A stretch of DNA of 64,000 nt from Halotalea alkalilenta. GTDB lineage: Bacteria; Pseudomonadota; Gammaproteobacteria; Pseudomonadales; Halomonadaceae. The position numbers and the translations under genes were made by a program. This document shows, one piece after another, positions 1-7,468 of this stretch. The notes beneath the pieces were generated by a model. That model was given only the letters and a program-made list of their open reading frames with translations, was not told where the DNA came from and searched no databases. Each line of letters begins with the position of its first letter. Position 1 is the first letter of the stretch. Where the stretch lies: NCBI RefSeq assembly GCF_001648175.1, contig NZ_CP015243.1:2108001-2172000 (forward strand). Reading direction: 5' to 3'.

Positions 1-2
1 GC

Positions 3-407
3 GGCGCGATCTTCGGCCTGACCCGCAGTACCGGGATCAGCGAGATCGTCGCGGCCGGCCTGCAGTCGGTGTGCTACCAGACCCGCGATCTGCAGGCCTG
101 CATGGACGATGACGCCGCGTCCCGGGCCCAGGCGCTGAGGGTCGACGGCGGCATGGTCTGCAACGATTGGGTGATGCAGTTTCTCGCCGACATCCTCGAT
201 CTGCGCGTCGACCGCCCCGAGGTGCTCGAGACCACCGCATTGGGTGCCGCCTACCTGGCCGCGCTGGAGCTCGGCTGGTTCTCCTCGCTGGATGAGATCT
301 CCGCGCTCTGGCGGCGCGAGCGCTGCTTCACCCCGAACATGGACGCAGCGCATCGCGAGCAGCTCTATGCCGGCTGGCGCGACGCCGTGCGCAGGGTGAT
401 GTCATGA
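3..407 (+). CDS. glpK: Glycerol kinase, C-terminal part (5' end outside window)
   Basis: This is the last 134 codons of a gene that begins before the window. The visible protein matches the C-terminal half of FGGY-family carbohydrate kinases, with the segment [20 protein letters not shown], then [20 protein letters not shown] and [15 protein letters not shown]. These are the ATP-binding and lid elements typical of glycerol kinase, which phosphorylates glycerol to sn-glycerol 3-phosphate in the cytoplasm. The glycerol-facilitator gene starts 28 bases downstream on the same strand, so the two are probably co-transcribed. Another FGGY kinase cannot be fully excluded because the N-terminal substrate-binding domain is missing, but the neighbour supports glycerol. 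Confidence 0.87.
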   Translation, partial: GAIFGLTRSTGISEIVAAGLQSVCYQTRDLQACMDDDAASRAQALRVDGGMVCNDWVMQFLADILDLRVDRPEVLETTALGAAYLAALELGWFSSLDEISALWRRERCFTPNMDAAHREQLYAGWRDAVRRVMS

Positions 408-435
408 GCGGGCACGTCGGGCGGAGGCCCGCGAC

Positions 436-1158
436 ATGACGCCGTACATCGGGGAGTTCGCCGGCTGCGTCGCACTGATCCTGTTCGGCGACGGTGTGGT
501 CGCCAACGTGCTGCTGCGAGGCAGCAAAGGCCACGGCAGCGGGTGGATCGTGATCGCCACCGGCTGGGGGCTGGCGGTGATGGTGGCTGTGCTGGTGGCC
601 AACGCGGCGGGCTCGCCCGAGGCGGATATCAATCCGGCGGTGACGGTCGCGAAATGGGTGCTCGGCATTCACCAGGACGCGATCGTGGTGCTCGGCTACA
701 TCGCGGCGCAGATCGCAGGCTGCTTCGTGGGCGCGGTGCTGGTGTGGCTGACCTACCTGCCGCACTGGCAGGCGACGCCGGAGGCGGCGTTGAAGCGTGG
801 AGTATTCTGCACCGATCCTGCGATCGAGCATCGGGTCGGCAATCTGCTCAGCGAGACGATCGGTACGGTGGCGCTGGTGATCGGCATTGGCGGCATCGTC
901 GCCGCTGGGCAGATGCCCGCCGGGCTGGGGCCGTTTCTGGTCGGCGGCCTGGTGTGGGCGATCGGGCTTTCGCTCGGCGGGCCGACCGGGTACGCGATCA
1001 ATCCGGCCCGCGACTTCGGTCCACGTCTCGCCCATGCGCTGCTGCCGATCGCGGGCAAGGGTGATTCGGCATGGTCCTATGCCTGGGTGCCGGTGTTCGG
1101 CCCGCTGGTGGGTGCGGTGCTCGGTGCGCTGATCTGGATCGGCCTGCTGAACGGCTGA
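436..1158 (+). CDS. glpF: Glycerol uptake facilitator (aquaglyceroporin)
   Basis: This 240-residue MIP-family channel has six hydrophobic segments and the two half-helix NPA motifs: NPAVT at residues 66-70 and NPARDFGP at 179-186. The Asp after the second NPAR is the signature of glycerol facilitators rather than pure water aquaporins. It sits in the inner membrane and lets glycerol diffuse in for trapping by the kinase encoded just upstream. In enteric bacteria glpF precedes glpK; here it follows the kinase. A second ATG further upstream would overlap nothing useful, and this start gives the typical short GlpF N-terminus. Confidence 0.93.
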   Translation: MTPYIGEFAGCVALILFGDGVVANVLLRGSKGHGSGWIVIATGWGLAVMVAVLVANAAGSPEADINPAVTVAKWVLGIHQDAIVVLGYIAAQIAGCFVGAVLVWLTYLPHWQATPEAALKRGVFCTDPAIEHRVGNLLSETIGTVALVIGIGGIVAAGQMPAGLGPFLVGGLVWAIGLSLGGPTGYAINPARDFGPRLAHALLPIAGKGDSAWSYAWVPVFGPLVGAVLGALIWIGLLNG

Positions 1159-1186
1159 GGATGGCGCAAAAAGGGTGCACAAGCCG

Positions 1187-1214
1187 TTGCATTCGAAAGA
1201 GAAATGAGTAGAAT
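1187..1214 (+). promoter_or_regulatory. Predicted sigma-70 promoter of the tRNA-Val pair
   Basis: TTGCAT at 1187-1192 and TAGAAT at 1209-1214 are separated by 16 bases and lie about 78 bases before the first tRNA. The bases right after the -10 are GC-rich (GGCGCAGCG), like the discriminators of stringently controlled stable-RNA promoters. Assignment is by eye. Confidence 0.6.
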
Positions 1215-1291
1215 GGCGCAGCGTTCGGAGGGGGTGCGGTCAGCGCATGCATTCTCCCCCGCATCGGAATGAGTGTGGGAAGTGCCGAGAC

Positions 1292-1368
1292 AGGACCATA
1301 GCTCAGTTGGTTAGAGCGCCACGTTGACATCGTGGAGGTCAGCGGTTCGAATCCGCTTGGTCCTACCA
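1292..1368 (+). tRNA. tRNA-Val (anticodon GAC), copy 1
   Basis: A 77-nt tRNA. The acceptor stem AGGACCA pairs with TGGTCCT, followed by ACCA, so the CCA end is encoded. The anticodon stem CACG/CGTG holds the loop TTGACAT with anticodon GAC, which reads valine GUC/GUU codons. The T-arm carries GGTTCGAATCC. It is identical to the second copy 55 bases downstream. Confidence 0.97.
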
Positions 1369-1423
1369 TTTGCCTTTCACACCTGCGCCTGCCCAGGGCG
1401 ACCCTTTTGATGCGAACGTCCTT

Positions 1424-1500
1424 AGGACCATAGCTCAGTTGGTTAGAGCGCCACGTTGACATCGTGGAGGTCAGCGGTTCGAATCCGCTTGGTCCTACCA
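1424..1500 (+). tRNA. tRNA-Val (anticodon GAC), copy 2
   Basis: A base-for-base duplicate of the upstream tRNA-Val(GAC): same 77 nt, encoded CCA, loop TTGACAT and GGTTCGAATCC T-arm. The 55-base spacer between the copies is unrelated to the tRNA. A strong terminator hairpin follows 9 bases later, so the pair forms one short transcription unit. Confidence 0.97.
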
Positions 1501-1509
1501 GCTCTCAGT

Positions 1510-1555
1510 GAAGACCCTCGCTTTCCATCATGGATCGCGAGGGTCTTCGCGTTTT
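1510..1555 (+). terminator. Rho-independent terminator after the tRNA pair
   Basis: GAAGACCCTCG (1510-1520) pairs perfectly with CGAGGGTCTTC (1538-1548), an 11-bp stem, followed by GCGTTTT. It ends the tRNA unit. Confidence 0.8.
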
Positions 1556-1634
1556 GATCTCTTCATTTTGCCGTAAAGCGTCGCTTTCGCCTGGGGCAAC
1601 CGATCGGGGGTGACCGCGCGCCTCTTCTCTTCGC

Positions 1635-2876
1635 TCAGTCGATCAGCTGGCGCTCGTACTCCTCACGAAACTGCTGCATCGAGCTGCGCACCACGGTCAC
1701 CGCACCGTCGACCAGCCCGCACCGACCGCTGCCGGGGAGCAGGGCGCAAAGGCTCTCCAGCGCGCGCAGGTCGGCCTGCACTCCGACGCCGGTATCGATC
1801 CGGCGCAGCAGGCGGGAGAGCTGGTAGGTGCCGGTCTTGCAGGGCGTGCATTGGCCGCAGGAGCCCGCGGCGAAGAAATCGACGTACTCGGCGACCTTGC
1901 GCACGATGCTGGTCCCGGCGGAGATCACGATCATCGCGCCGGTGCCGAGCCTCGAGCCGCGCTGCGCGACCGAGTCGAAGTCCAGCGCCACATCCAGATC
2001 GTCGGCGGTCAGCAGCGTATTGGAGGGACCGCCGGTGAACACCGCCTTGAATGCCAGCGGCCCCAGCATGCCACCGCCGTGGGTGAAGACCAGCTCGCGC
2101 AGCGAAGTGCCCATCGGCAGTTCGAACAGGCCCGGCTCGAGCACGTCGCCCGATAGTGAGTAGAGCTTGGTACCGCAGGCCTCGCCGATTCCGAGGGCAC
2201 GATACCAGTCGGCGCCGTGGCGCAGGATATGGGTGACGTTGGCCAGGGTCTCGACATTGTTGATCAGCGTTGGCCGGCCGTGCACGCCGGACTCCGCGGG
2301 GTAGGGTGGTTTGCGGCGCGGAAAAGGGAAGCCGCCCTCGATCGTGGCGATGACCGCGGTCTCCTCCCCGCCGATGTAGCGTCCCGAACTCTCGACTACG
2401 TCCAGCGCCAATCGCAGGCCTAGCCGTCGTTCGATCGGTGCGAGCAATCCGCTTGCGCGCCACTGCTCGATGGCCGCTCGCGTCGACTTCAATGCCTCAT
2501 GCTGGTGCGGGTTGACGTAGAGAAGGACATGGTTGGCATCGACCGCGACCGCGGCGATCAGCGCACCCTCGATGACCTGATGGGGAGAGGCGCTGAGCAG
2601 GTGACGATCCTTGAAGGTGCCGGGTTCATCCTCGTTGCCATTGCACAGCACGTATTTGTCACCTGCGCTCTGGCCGGCGACGGACGACCACTTGCGATGG
2701 GTCGGAAAGCCCGCGCCTCCCATGCCGCGAAGCCCCGCGCGGGCGAGCGCGGGAATGATCCGTTCGGGCGCTGCCAGGGCGTGCCGCAAGCCTTCCGCTC
2801 CGCCGTTTTGCAGCCACGCGTCGAGATCGGCGCCGACCGCGGCGGTAGGGGCAAGCAGTACCGGTCGATGAGTCAT
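1635..2876 (-). CDS. NuoF/HoxF-like NADH dehydrogenase subunit (FMN, 4Fe-4S) of a fumarate-reductase-like complex
   Basis: This 413-residue protein has the architecture of the 51-kDa NADH-oxidising subunit of complex I. It carries the glycine-rich FMN/NADH loop GMGGAGFPTHRKW (51-63), the second nucleotide motif GRYIGGEETA (165-174), an SLBB segment around YSLSGDVLEPGLFELPMG, and the C-terminal 4Fe-4S ligands C340, C343, C346 and C386. No other complex I genes are nearby. It is the last gene of a three-gene minus-strand unit, and its ATG overlaps the stop of the flavoprotein gene by four bases. I infer it passes electrons between NAD(H) and the Fe-S partner. Reduction or oxidation of a C4 dicarboxylate is the likely end reaction, but the substrate is not proven. 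Confidence 0.85.
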   Translation of the reverse strand: MTHRPVLLAPTAAVGADLDAWLQNGGAEGLRHALAAPERIIPALARAGLRGMGGAGFPTHRKWSSVAGQSAGDKYVLCNGNEDEPGTFKDRHLLSASPHQVIEGALIAAVAVDANHVLLYVNPHQHEALKSTRAAIEQWRASGLLAPIERRLGLRLALDVVESSGRYIGGEETAVIATIEGGFPFPRRKPPYPAESGVHGRPTLINNVETLANVTHILRHGADWYRALGIGEACGTKLYSLSGDVLEPGLFELPMGTSLRELVFTHGGGMLGPLAFKAVFTGGPSNTLLTADDLDVALDFDSVAQRGSRLGTGAMIVISAGTSIVRKVAEYVDFFAAGSCGQCTPCKTGTYQLSRLLRRIDTGVGVQADLRALESLCALLPGSGRCGLVDGAVTVVRSSMQQFREEYERQLID

Positions 2877-4525
2877 TCGACCCCCCTTGCGCGCGGCGCA
2901 TACATCGTTCGCTTACCACCACGCAGTGCCAGTTCATGGCCGAAATCGAAGTTGGCGTAGCTGGGGAACAGGTCGGGGCCGAAGCGATCGAGCGGCATTC
3001 CCGCCGCCACCAGTTGGCGCCGCCAGCCATGGAGGTGGAACAGCCCGACCTTGGGGGCGGGATGCCTGCTCGCGCTTCGCGCGGCGTGCAGGCCCGCGCG
3101 GCGACCGAAGGTGATGATTTCCTGCAGTGCGTTTCCCATCATCCGATTGCGGCCGTGGATGCCGCCGCTGAGTTCGCCGGTGCAGTAGAGCCCCGGCACA
3201 GAGGTCGTGCCGTTCTCGTCGATCACCACGCCGCCGTTCTGGTAGTGCAAAGTGGGGCGTACCATCATCGGCTCGCGGCTGGGATCGATGCCACATTGCC
3301 TGGCGAGGTGGCCGAGGCTGACCAGCCGCTGCGCGAGAGTGCCGGGCTGGCGCCGTTCTAGCTCGGGAATATCGAGAAACACCCCGACCATGCCTTCGCG
3401 CTCGATGCCGCGCCCCTCGGCACACTCGCGAAGAATCGCCGCCGAGACCACGTCGCGCGCAGCGAGCTCGTCGACGAAGCGCTCTCCGAGACCGTTGAGC
3501 AAATGGGCGCCGGCGGAGCGCGCGGCTTCGGAGATCAACCCGCCGAGGCGAAAAGACGGCCAGGCGACGCCAGTGGGGTGGTACTGGAACGAATCGAGTT
3601 CGCGCAGCGCAGCACCGATACGATAGGCCAGCACCAGTCCATCGGCGGTGGCGCCGTAATGATTGGAGGTGGGAAAGTCGTTGAGATGCAGTCGCCCGAC
3701 GCCGCCGGTGGCGAGAATCACGCGACTGGCACGAACCAGCACGAAGCTGTGGAGAGCGAGGTCGTAGAGCACGGCGCCGACGCAGTGGCCCGCCTCATCG
3801 GAGAGCAGTTCGACCAGCGGGCAGCGATTCCACAGCCTGATCCGCTCATCGAGCTCGACGGCTTCCCGCAGCACCCGCATCATCTCGAGTCCGGTGTAGT
3901 CCTTGAACGAGAGGATTCGCGCTCGTGTCGCTCCGCCGGGCTTCTTGCGCAGCAGCTTGCCGCCGATCGCGCCGCCCTCGGCAAGATCGAAGCGCATGCC
4001 GCGGTCGATCAGCCAGCGGATGCTGTCCGGCGCCGAGGATGCCAGGCATGCCACCAGGCGGCGATCGGCGCAGCCGTGGCCTGCGCGCAGGGTATCCTCG
4101 AAATGGCGCTGGATCGAATCGTCCTCGCCGACCGCCGCTTGGATACCGCCCTCGGCCATCACTGTATTGCTGTCGCCGATACGCAGCTTGGTGGCGAGAA
4201 TCACCCGCCCTCCGGCCTCGGCGGCAGTGAGCGCGGCGGCGCAGCCGGCACCGCCGCCGCCGATGATCAGCACCTCGGTGTCGACCACCGGGGCGCCGGC
4301 GAGGTCGGCATCCTCGATCCGGGCATTGCTCTGCAACCTGGCCGCCAGGGCGGTGGGGCATTCGCTGCCGCGGTTGGCGCCTACCGCCAGGCTGACGAGA
4401 GAGCCCTCGCGATAGTCCGGGTGATGGGCCTTCAATAGCGCCTCGACGTCATCGATCGGATTTGGTGCTGCATGGTCGCTGGCGAGCAGCCGCTCGAGCG
4501 CGAGACGATGGTCGATGCCGGTCAT
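2873..4525 (-). CDS. Fumarate reductase/succinate dehydrogenase-type flavoprotein with N-terminal extension
   Basis: This 550-residue FAD enzyme belongs to the SdhA/FrdA/NadB family. The dinucleotide loop GGGGAG is at 89-94, after an unusual extension of about 80 residues. The FAD loop reads GDSNTVMAEGG, with Asn120 where SdhA/FrdA have the histidine that binds FAD covalently (SHT), so FAD should be non-covalent. The dicarboxylate site is intact: HPTG at 316-319, the proton donor Arg357 in AARDVV, His427 in HYQNGG and Arg461 in HGRNRMMGN. It lies 19 bases after the Fe-S gene and overlaps the NuoF-like gene. L-aspartate oxidase is an alternative, but the Fe-S and NADH partners argue for a soluble NAD-linked fumarate-reductase-like complex. 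Confidence 0.82.
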   Translation of the reverse strand: MTGIDHRLALERLLASDHAAPNPIDDVEALLKAHHPDYREGSLVSLAVGANRGSECPTALAARLQSNARIEDADLAGAPVVDTEVLIIGGGGAGCAAALTAAEAGGRVILATKLRIGDSNTVMAEGGIQAAVGEDDSIQRHFEDTLRAGHGCADRRLVACLASSAPDSIRWLIDRGMRFDLAEGGAIGGKLLRKKPGGATRARILSFKDYTGLEMMRVLREAVELDERIRLWNRCPLVELLSDEAGHCVGAVLYDLALHSFVLVRASRVILATGGVGRLHLNDFPTSNHYGATADGLVLAYRIGAALRELDSFQYHPTGVAWPSFRLGGLISEAARSAGAHLLNGLGERFVDELAARDVVSAAILRECAEGRGIEREGMVGVFLDIPELERRQPGTLAQRLVSLGHLARQCGIDPSREPMMVRPTLHYQNGGVVIDENGTTSVPGLYCTGELSGGIHGRNRMMGNALQEIITFGRRAGLHAARSASRHPAPKVGLFHLHGWRRQLVAAGMPLDRFGPDLFPSYANFDFGHELALRGGKRTMYAPRARGVE

Positions 4526-4544
4526 CCGCGGCTCCTCCCTGTGC

Positions 4545-5189
4545 CTAGGGTTGGGTCGACGCCACGTCCTGGTCGATGACCATCTCGCCTCGTTCGATCT
4601 GGTGCAGACGCAGGACCAAATCGGCCGGCCGGAAGCCGATCGCGGTGCTGAGGCGGCGAACGTAGAGGCCGAGGTGGTTGGGCGAGATCAGTTCGGGGCA
4701 GGCGATGGTGCAGAGATCGCACATGATGCACTCGTCGAAGCAATCGGCGGCGGAAAGATCACCGGCCGCGGCGAGCATGACGCCTTTGTGCACTTCCAGA
4801 TGCTTGGGGCAGGCGCTATCGCATCCGCCGCAGTGGCGGCAGTGCTGGGCCTCGGGGAAGGTGGCATTGATTCGTTCGAGGATCCGCCAGCTGTCGCCGT
4901 TCCAGTCATCCATGGCGTAGACATGGTGACGGTGCATCGGCAGATGGTCGAGGAAGGCGACCTGCAGTCCCTCGCATGCACGAGTCTCGCAGGCCAGTGC
5001 GGAGAGCACCTCGGACTCGCCCTGGCGGCGGACGAGCACCCGGCATGAGCCGCAGACGCCTTGCCCCATGCAGCCGACCCCGTCGATCAATGTCTCTCCG
5101 GCATCGATCATCGCCTCGAGGATCGAGCGGGTGGGCTCGGTGTCGATCACGCAGCCGTTGACGGTGATGCGAACCTGGGATGTCTGCAT
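4545..5189 (-). CDS. 2Fe-2S/4Fe-4S electron-transfer subunit (SdhB/TfrB-like N-terminal part)
   Basis: This 214-residue protein starts with a plant-type ferredoxin domain whose 2Fe-2S ligands are C40, C46, C49 and C67 (GCMGQGVCGSC and ALACET). A second domain has two four-cysteine motifs, C117/C120/C123/C127 and C154/C157/C160/C164, typical of two 4Fe-4S clusters. No membrane segment and no heme or quinone subunit is present, unlike respiratory succinate dehydrogenase. It is the first gene of the three-gene unit and should wire the flavoprotein to the NADH-oxidising subunit. The arrangement resembles the Fe-S half of thiol:fumarate reductase TfrB, without its CCG domains. Confidence 0.85.
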   Translation of the reverse strand: MQTSQVRITVNGCVIDTEPTRSILEAMIDAGETLIDGVGCMGQGVCGSCRVLVRRQGESEVLSALACETRACEGLQVAFLDHLPMHRHHVYAMDDWNGDSWRILERINATFPEAQHCRHCGGCDSACPKHLEVHKGVMLAAAGDLSAADCFDECIMCDLCTIACPELISPNHLGLYVRRLSTAIGFRPADLVLRLHQIERGEMVIDQDVASTQP

Positions 5190-5331
5190 GGCGGCGGCTC
5201 CTGTCGGTTGCCTGCCCGCTCGCTTTCAAGCGGCATGGCCCGGCGGCCTGGTCACGACGTCCATGTTAGACGTTTTTGTCCTGGTAGATAGTGTGGTTAT
5301 TTGTCTCGCTTAAGCGCCGGGCCCGATCGGC

Positions 5332-5784
5332 TCAGTCGAAGTCGCTGGCCGCCTTGAATATCTCGCACAGCCGCTCGATCCCGGCCTGATCCTCGGCGCT
5401 GAAGCGCGCCTCGATGGGGCTGTCGATATCCAGTACGCCCCAGAGCCTGTCGTCGACCACGATCGGTACCACCAGCTCCGAGCGAGAGGCGGCGTCGCAG
5501 GCGATATGGCCTGGAAAGGCATGCACGTCGTCCACCCGCTGGGTCAGACGCGAGCGGGCCGCGGCGCCGCATACGCCGTGCTCGAAGGCGATCGGATTGC
5601 ACGCGGGCTTGCCCTGGAACGGACCGAGGGTGAGCCAGCCGGGCGAGCTCTGCAGGTAGAAGCCGACCCAATTGAGCTGATCGAGCGAATGCTGGATGAA
5701 AGCGGCGGTCTGGGCCGAATTGGTCAGCCAGTCGCGGCTGTCGAGCAGTGCCTCGAGCTGGCGGCCAAGCAGGGAATAGTCCAT
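5332..5784 (-). CDS. msrC: Free methionine-(R)-sulfoxide reductase (GAF-domain fRMsr)
   Basis: This is a 150-residue single GAF-domain enzyme. The family signatures NWVGFYL, LGPFQGKPACNPI, VCGAA, DVHAFPGHIACD and GVLDIDSP are all present. Cysteines 62, 72 and 96 have the same spacing as the catalytic and resolving cysteines 84, 94 and 118 of the E. coli enzyme (YebR). It reduces free, not protein-bound, methionine-R-sulfoxide in the cytoplasm using thioredoxin. It follows metQ by 54 bases on the same strand, so it is probably the last gene of the methionine-uptake operon. Confidence 0.92.
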   Translation of the reverse strand: MDYSLLGRQLEALLDSRDWLTNSAQTAAFIQHSLDQLNWVGFYLQSSPGWLTLGPFQGKPACNPIAFEHGVCGAAARSRLTQRVDDVHAFPGHIACDAASRSELVVPIVVDDRLWGVLDIDSPIEARFSAEDQAGIERLCEIFKAASDFD

Positions 5785-5838
5785 CGCGGGCTCCTGGGGA
5801 AGAGGAAGGCGCCGGCCACCGCCGGCGCCTGGAGAGGG

Positions 5839-6663
5839 TTACTGCCAGCCAGGAATGGCACCGCCCTGGAACAGCGCCTCAGCGCGGCTGGCCACTTCTT
5901 CGGTCTGGAACGCTTCGACCAGGTGGCGAATCTTGGGCAGCTCCTGGTCGCCGTTGCGCACCACGATCAGATTGACGTAGGGCGAGTCGGTGCCTTCACG
6001 CAGCAGTGCATCCTCGGGAGTGAGCCCTGCGGGCTGGGCGAAGGTGTTGTTGATGAACGCCAGGTCGACGTCATCGAGCGAACGCGGCAGCTGGGCGGCA
6101 TCGACTTCGCGGAACTGCAGGCCGTGGGGATTGTCGCTGATGTCGTCGAGCGTCGATTCAGGATTCTGGTCATCGACCAGCGAGATCAGCCCGGCGTGAT
6201 CGAGCATCAGCAGCGCGCGGGCCTGGTTCGACGGGTCGTTGGGCAGCGCGATGGTGGCGCCTTCGGGCAGCGCCTCGATCGAATCATGGCGTCTGGAGTA
6301 GGCGCCGATCGGATAGAGGAAGGTGTTGCCGGCCGACACCAGGTCGTAACCACGATCCTGGTTCATCGCCTGGAGGTAGGGCGCGTGCTGGTAGGCGTTG
6401 GCGTCGATGCTGCCGTCGGCCAGCGCGGCGTTGGGCGAGACGTAGTCGGTGAACTCGACGATCTGGACGTCGAGGTCGAAGCGCTCCTTGGCGATGCGCT
6501 GGGCGACTTCCATCAGCTCGCTTTCGGGGCCTGCGATCACCCCGACGCGCACGCTGTCGTCATCGCTTGCACCGCCGCCGCAGCCGGCGAGCAGCGAGGA
6601 GAGCGCAAGCGCCCCGGCACCGAGGGCGAGGTGTGGAGAAAGACCTTTGAGTCGGTCGAACAT
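5839..6663 (-). CDS. metQ: Methionine ABC transporter, substrate-binding lipoprotein
   Basis: This is a NlpA/MetQ-family binding protein of 274 residues with the chosen start MFDRLKGL. An ATG nine bases upstream has its Shine-Dalgarno AAGAAGG directly abutting it, so the second ATG (spacing 9) is preferred. A lipoprotein signal peptide ends with LAGC, acylated Cys28. The mature part carries VGVIAGPESELMEVA and YQHAPYLQAMNQDRGYDL, typical of MetQ. It captures methionine in the periplasm, and in other bacteria also its oxidised forms, for MetI/MetN. It is the third gene of metN-metI-metQ-msrC. Confidence 0.93.
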   Translation of the reverse strand: MFDRLKGLSPHLALGAGALALSSLLAGCGGGASDDDSVRVGVIAGPESELMEVAQRIAKERFDLDVQIVEFTDYVSPNAALADGSIDANAYQHAPYLQAMNQDRGYDLVSAGNTFLYPIGAYSRRHDSIEALPEGATIALPNDPSNQARALLMLDHAGLISLVDDQNPESTLDDISDNPHGLQFREVDAAQLPRSLDDVDLAFINNTFAQPAGLTPEDALLREGTDSPYVNLIVVRNGDQELPKIRHLVEAFQTEEVASRAEALFQGGAIPGWQ

Positions 6664-6802
6664 GGTGGACATCCTTCTTGGTTCCAGTCGGGGCGCGTGG
6701 CCCGTGTCGTCATCGGCGCCCCGAGGCTCGAGGCCCGGGCGCAAGTGGGATGCGACCGGCCTGGGGCCGGTGCCGATTATGGTTATGGGGTTGCGTCGCG
6801 GC

Positions 6803-7468
6803 TCATTTGTGCTGCGCCTTGCGAACCAGGTAGTCGCCGATCATCTGGATCAGCTGCACCAGCACCACCATGATGGTGACGGTGCTGATCATCACCGCGC
6901 TGTCGTAGCGGTTGTAGCCGTAGTTGATGCCTATCGCGCCAAGGCCGCCCGCACCCACCGCGCCGGCCATCGCCGAATAGCCGATCAGGGTGATCAGCGT
7001 GATGGTCGCTGCGGTGATCAGCCCGCCGCGCGCCTCCGGCAGCAGCACCTTGAGTATGATCTGCGGCGCGGTGGCGCCCATCGATTGGGCGGCTTCGATC
7101 AGCCCGGGCGACACTTCGTTGAGCGATCCTTCGACCAGCCGGGCGACGAACGGGATCGCCGCCACGGTGAGCGGCACGATGGCCGCGTTGATCCCGATCG
7201 AGCTGCCGACCAGCAGGCGAGTGAAGGGCACTATCGCGACCATCAGGATGATGAATGGGATCGAGCGGCCGATGTTGACGATGATGCCGAGCAGCCCGTG
7301 CAGAAGCGGGCGGGCTAGGAACCGGTCGGGGCGTGTGACGTAGAGTGCCACCCCGAGCAGCAGTCCGAGCAAGATCGAGATGACGCCGCTCACCGCGACC
7401 ATCACCAGGGTGTCGAGGGTCGCCTGCCAGAGGCGCTCGAGCATCGCTTCACTCATTCCCAGGAACAT
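6803..7468 (-). CDS. metI: Methionine ABC transporter permease
   Basis: A 221-residue inner-membrane permease with five or so hydrophobic segments and the EAA cytoplasmic loop (LIEAAQSMGATAPQIILKVLLPEA) that docks with the ATPase. The start at 7468 is supported by GGAGGT eight bases upstream and overlaps the 3' end of metN by 20 bases. A later ATG four codons in would match the E. coli N-terminus (MSE) but has a weaker ribosome site. It forms the membrane channel of the D-/L-methionine importer with MetN and MetQ. Confidence 0.93.
   Translation of the reverse strand: MFLGMSEAMLERLWQATLDTLVMVAVSGVISILLGLLLGVALYVTRPDRFLARPLLHGLLGIIVNIGRSIPFIILMVAIVPFTRLLVGSSIGINAAIVPLTVAAIPFVARLVEGSLNEVSPGLIEAAQSMGATAPQIILKVLLPEARGGLITAATITLITLIGYSAMAGAVGAGGLGAIGINYGYNRYDSAVMISTVTIMVVLVQLIQMIGDYLVRKAQHK

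Noticed and set aside
5506..6873. A 455-codon plus-strand open frame across msrC and metQ
   Set aside because: It is antisense to two genes with complete family motifs and has no recognisable domain of its own.
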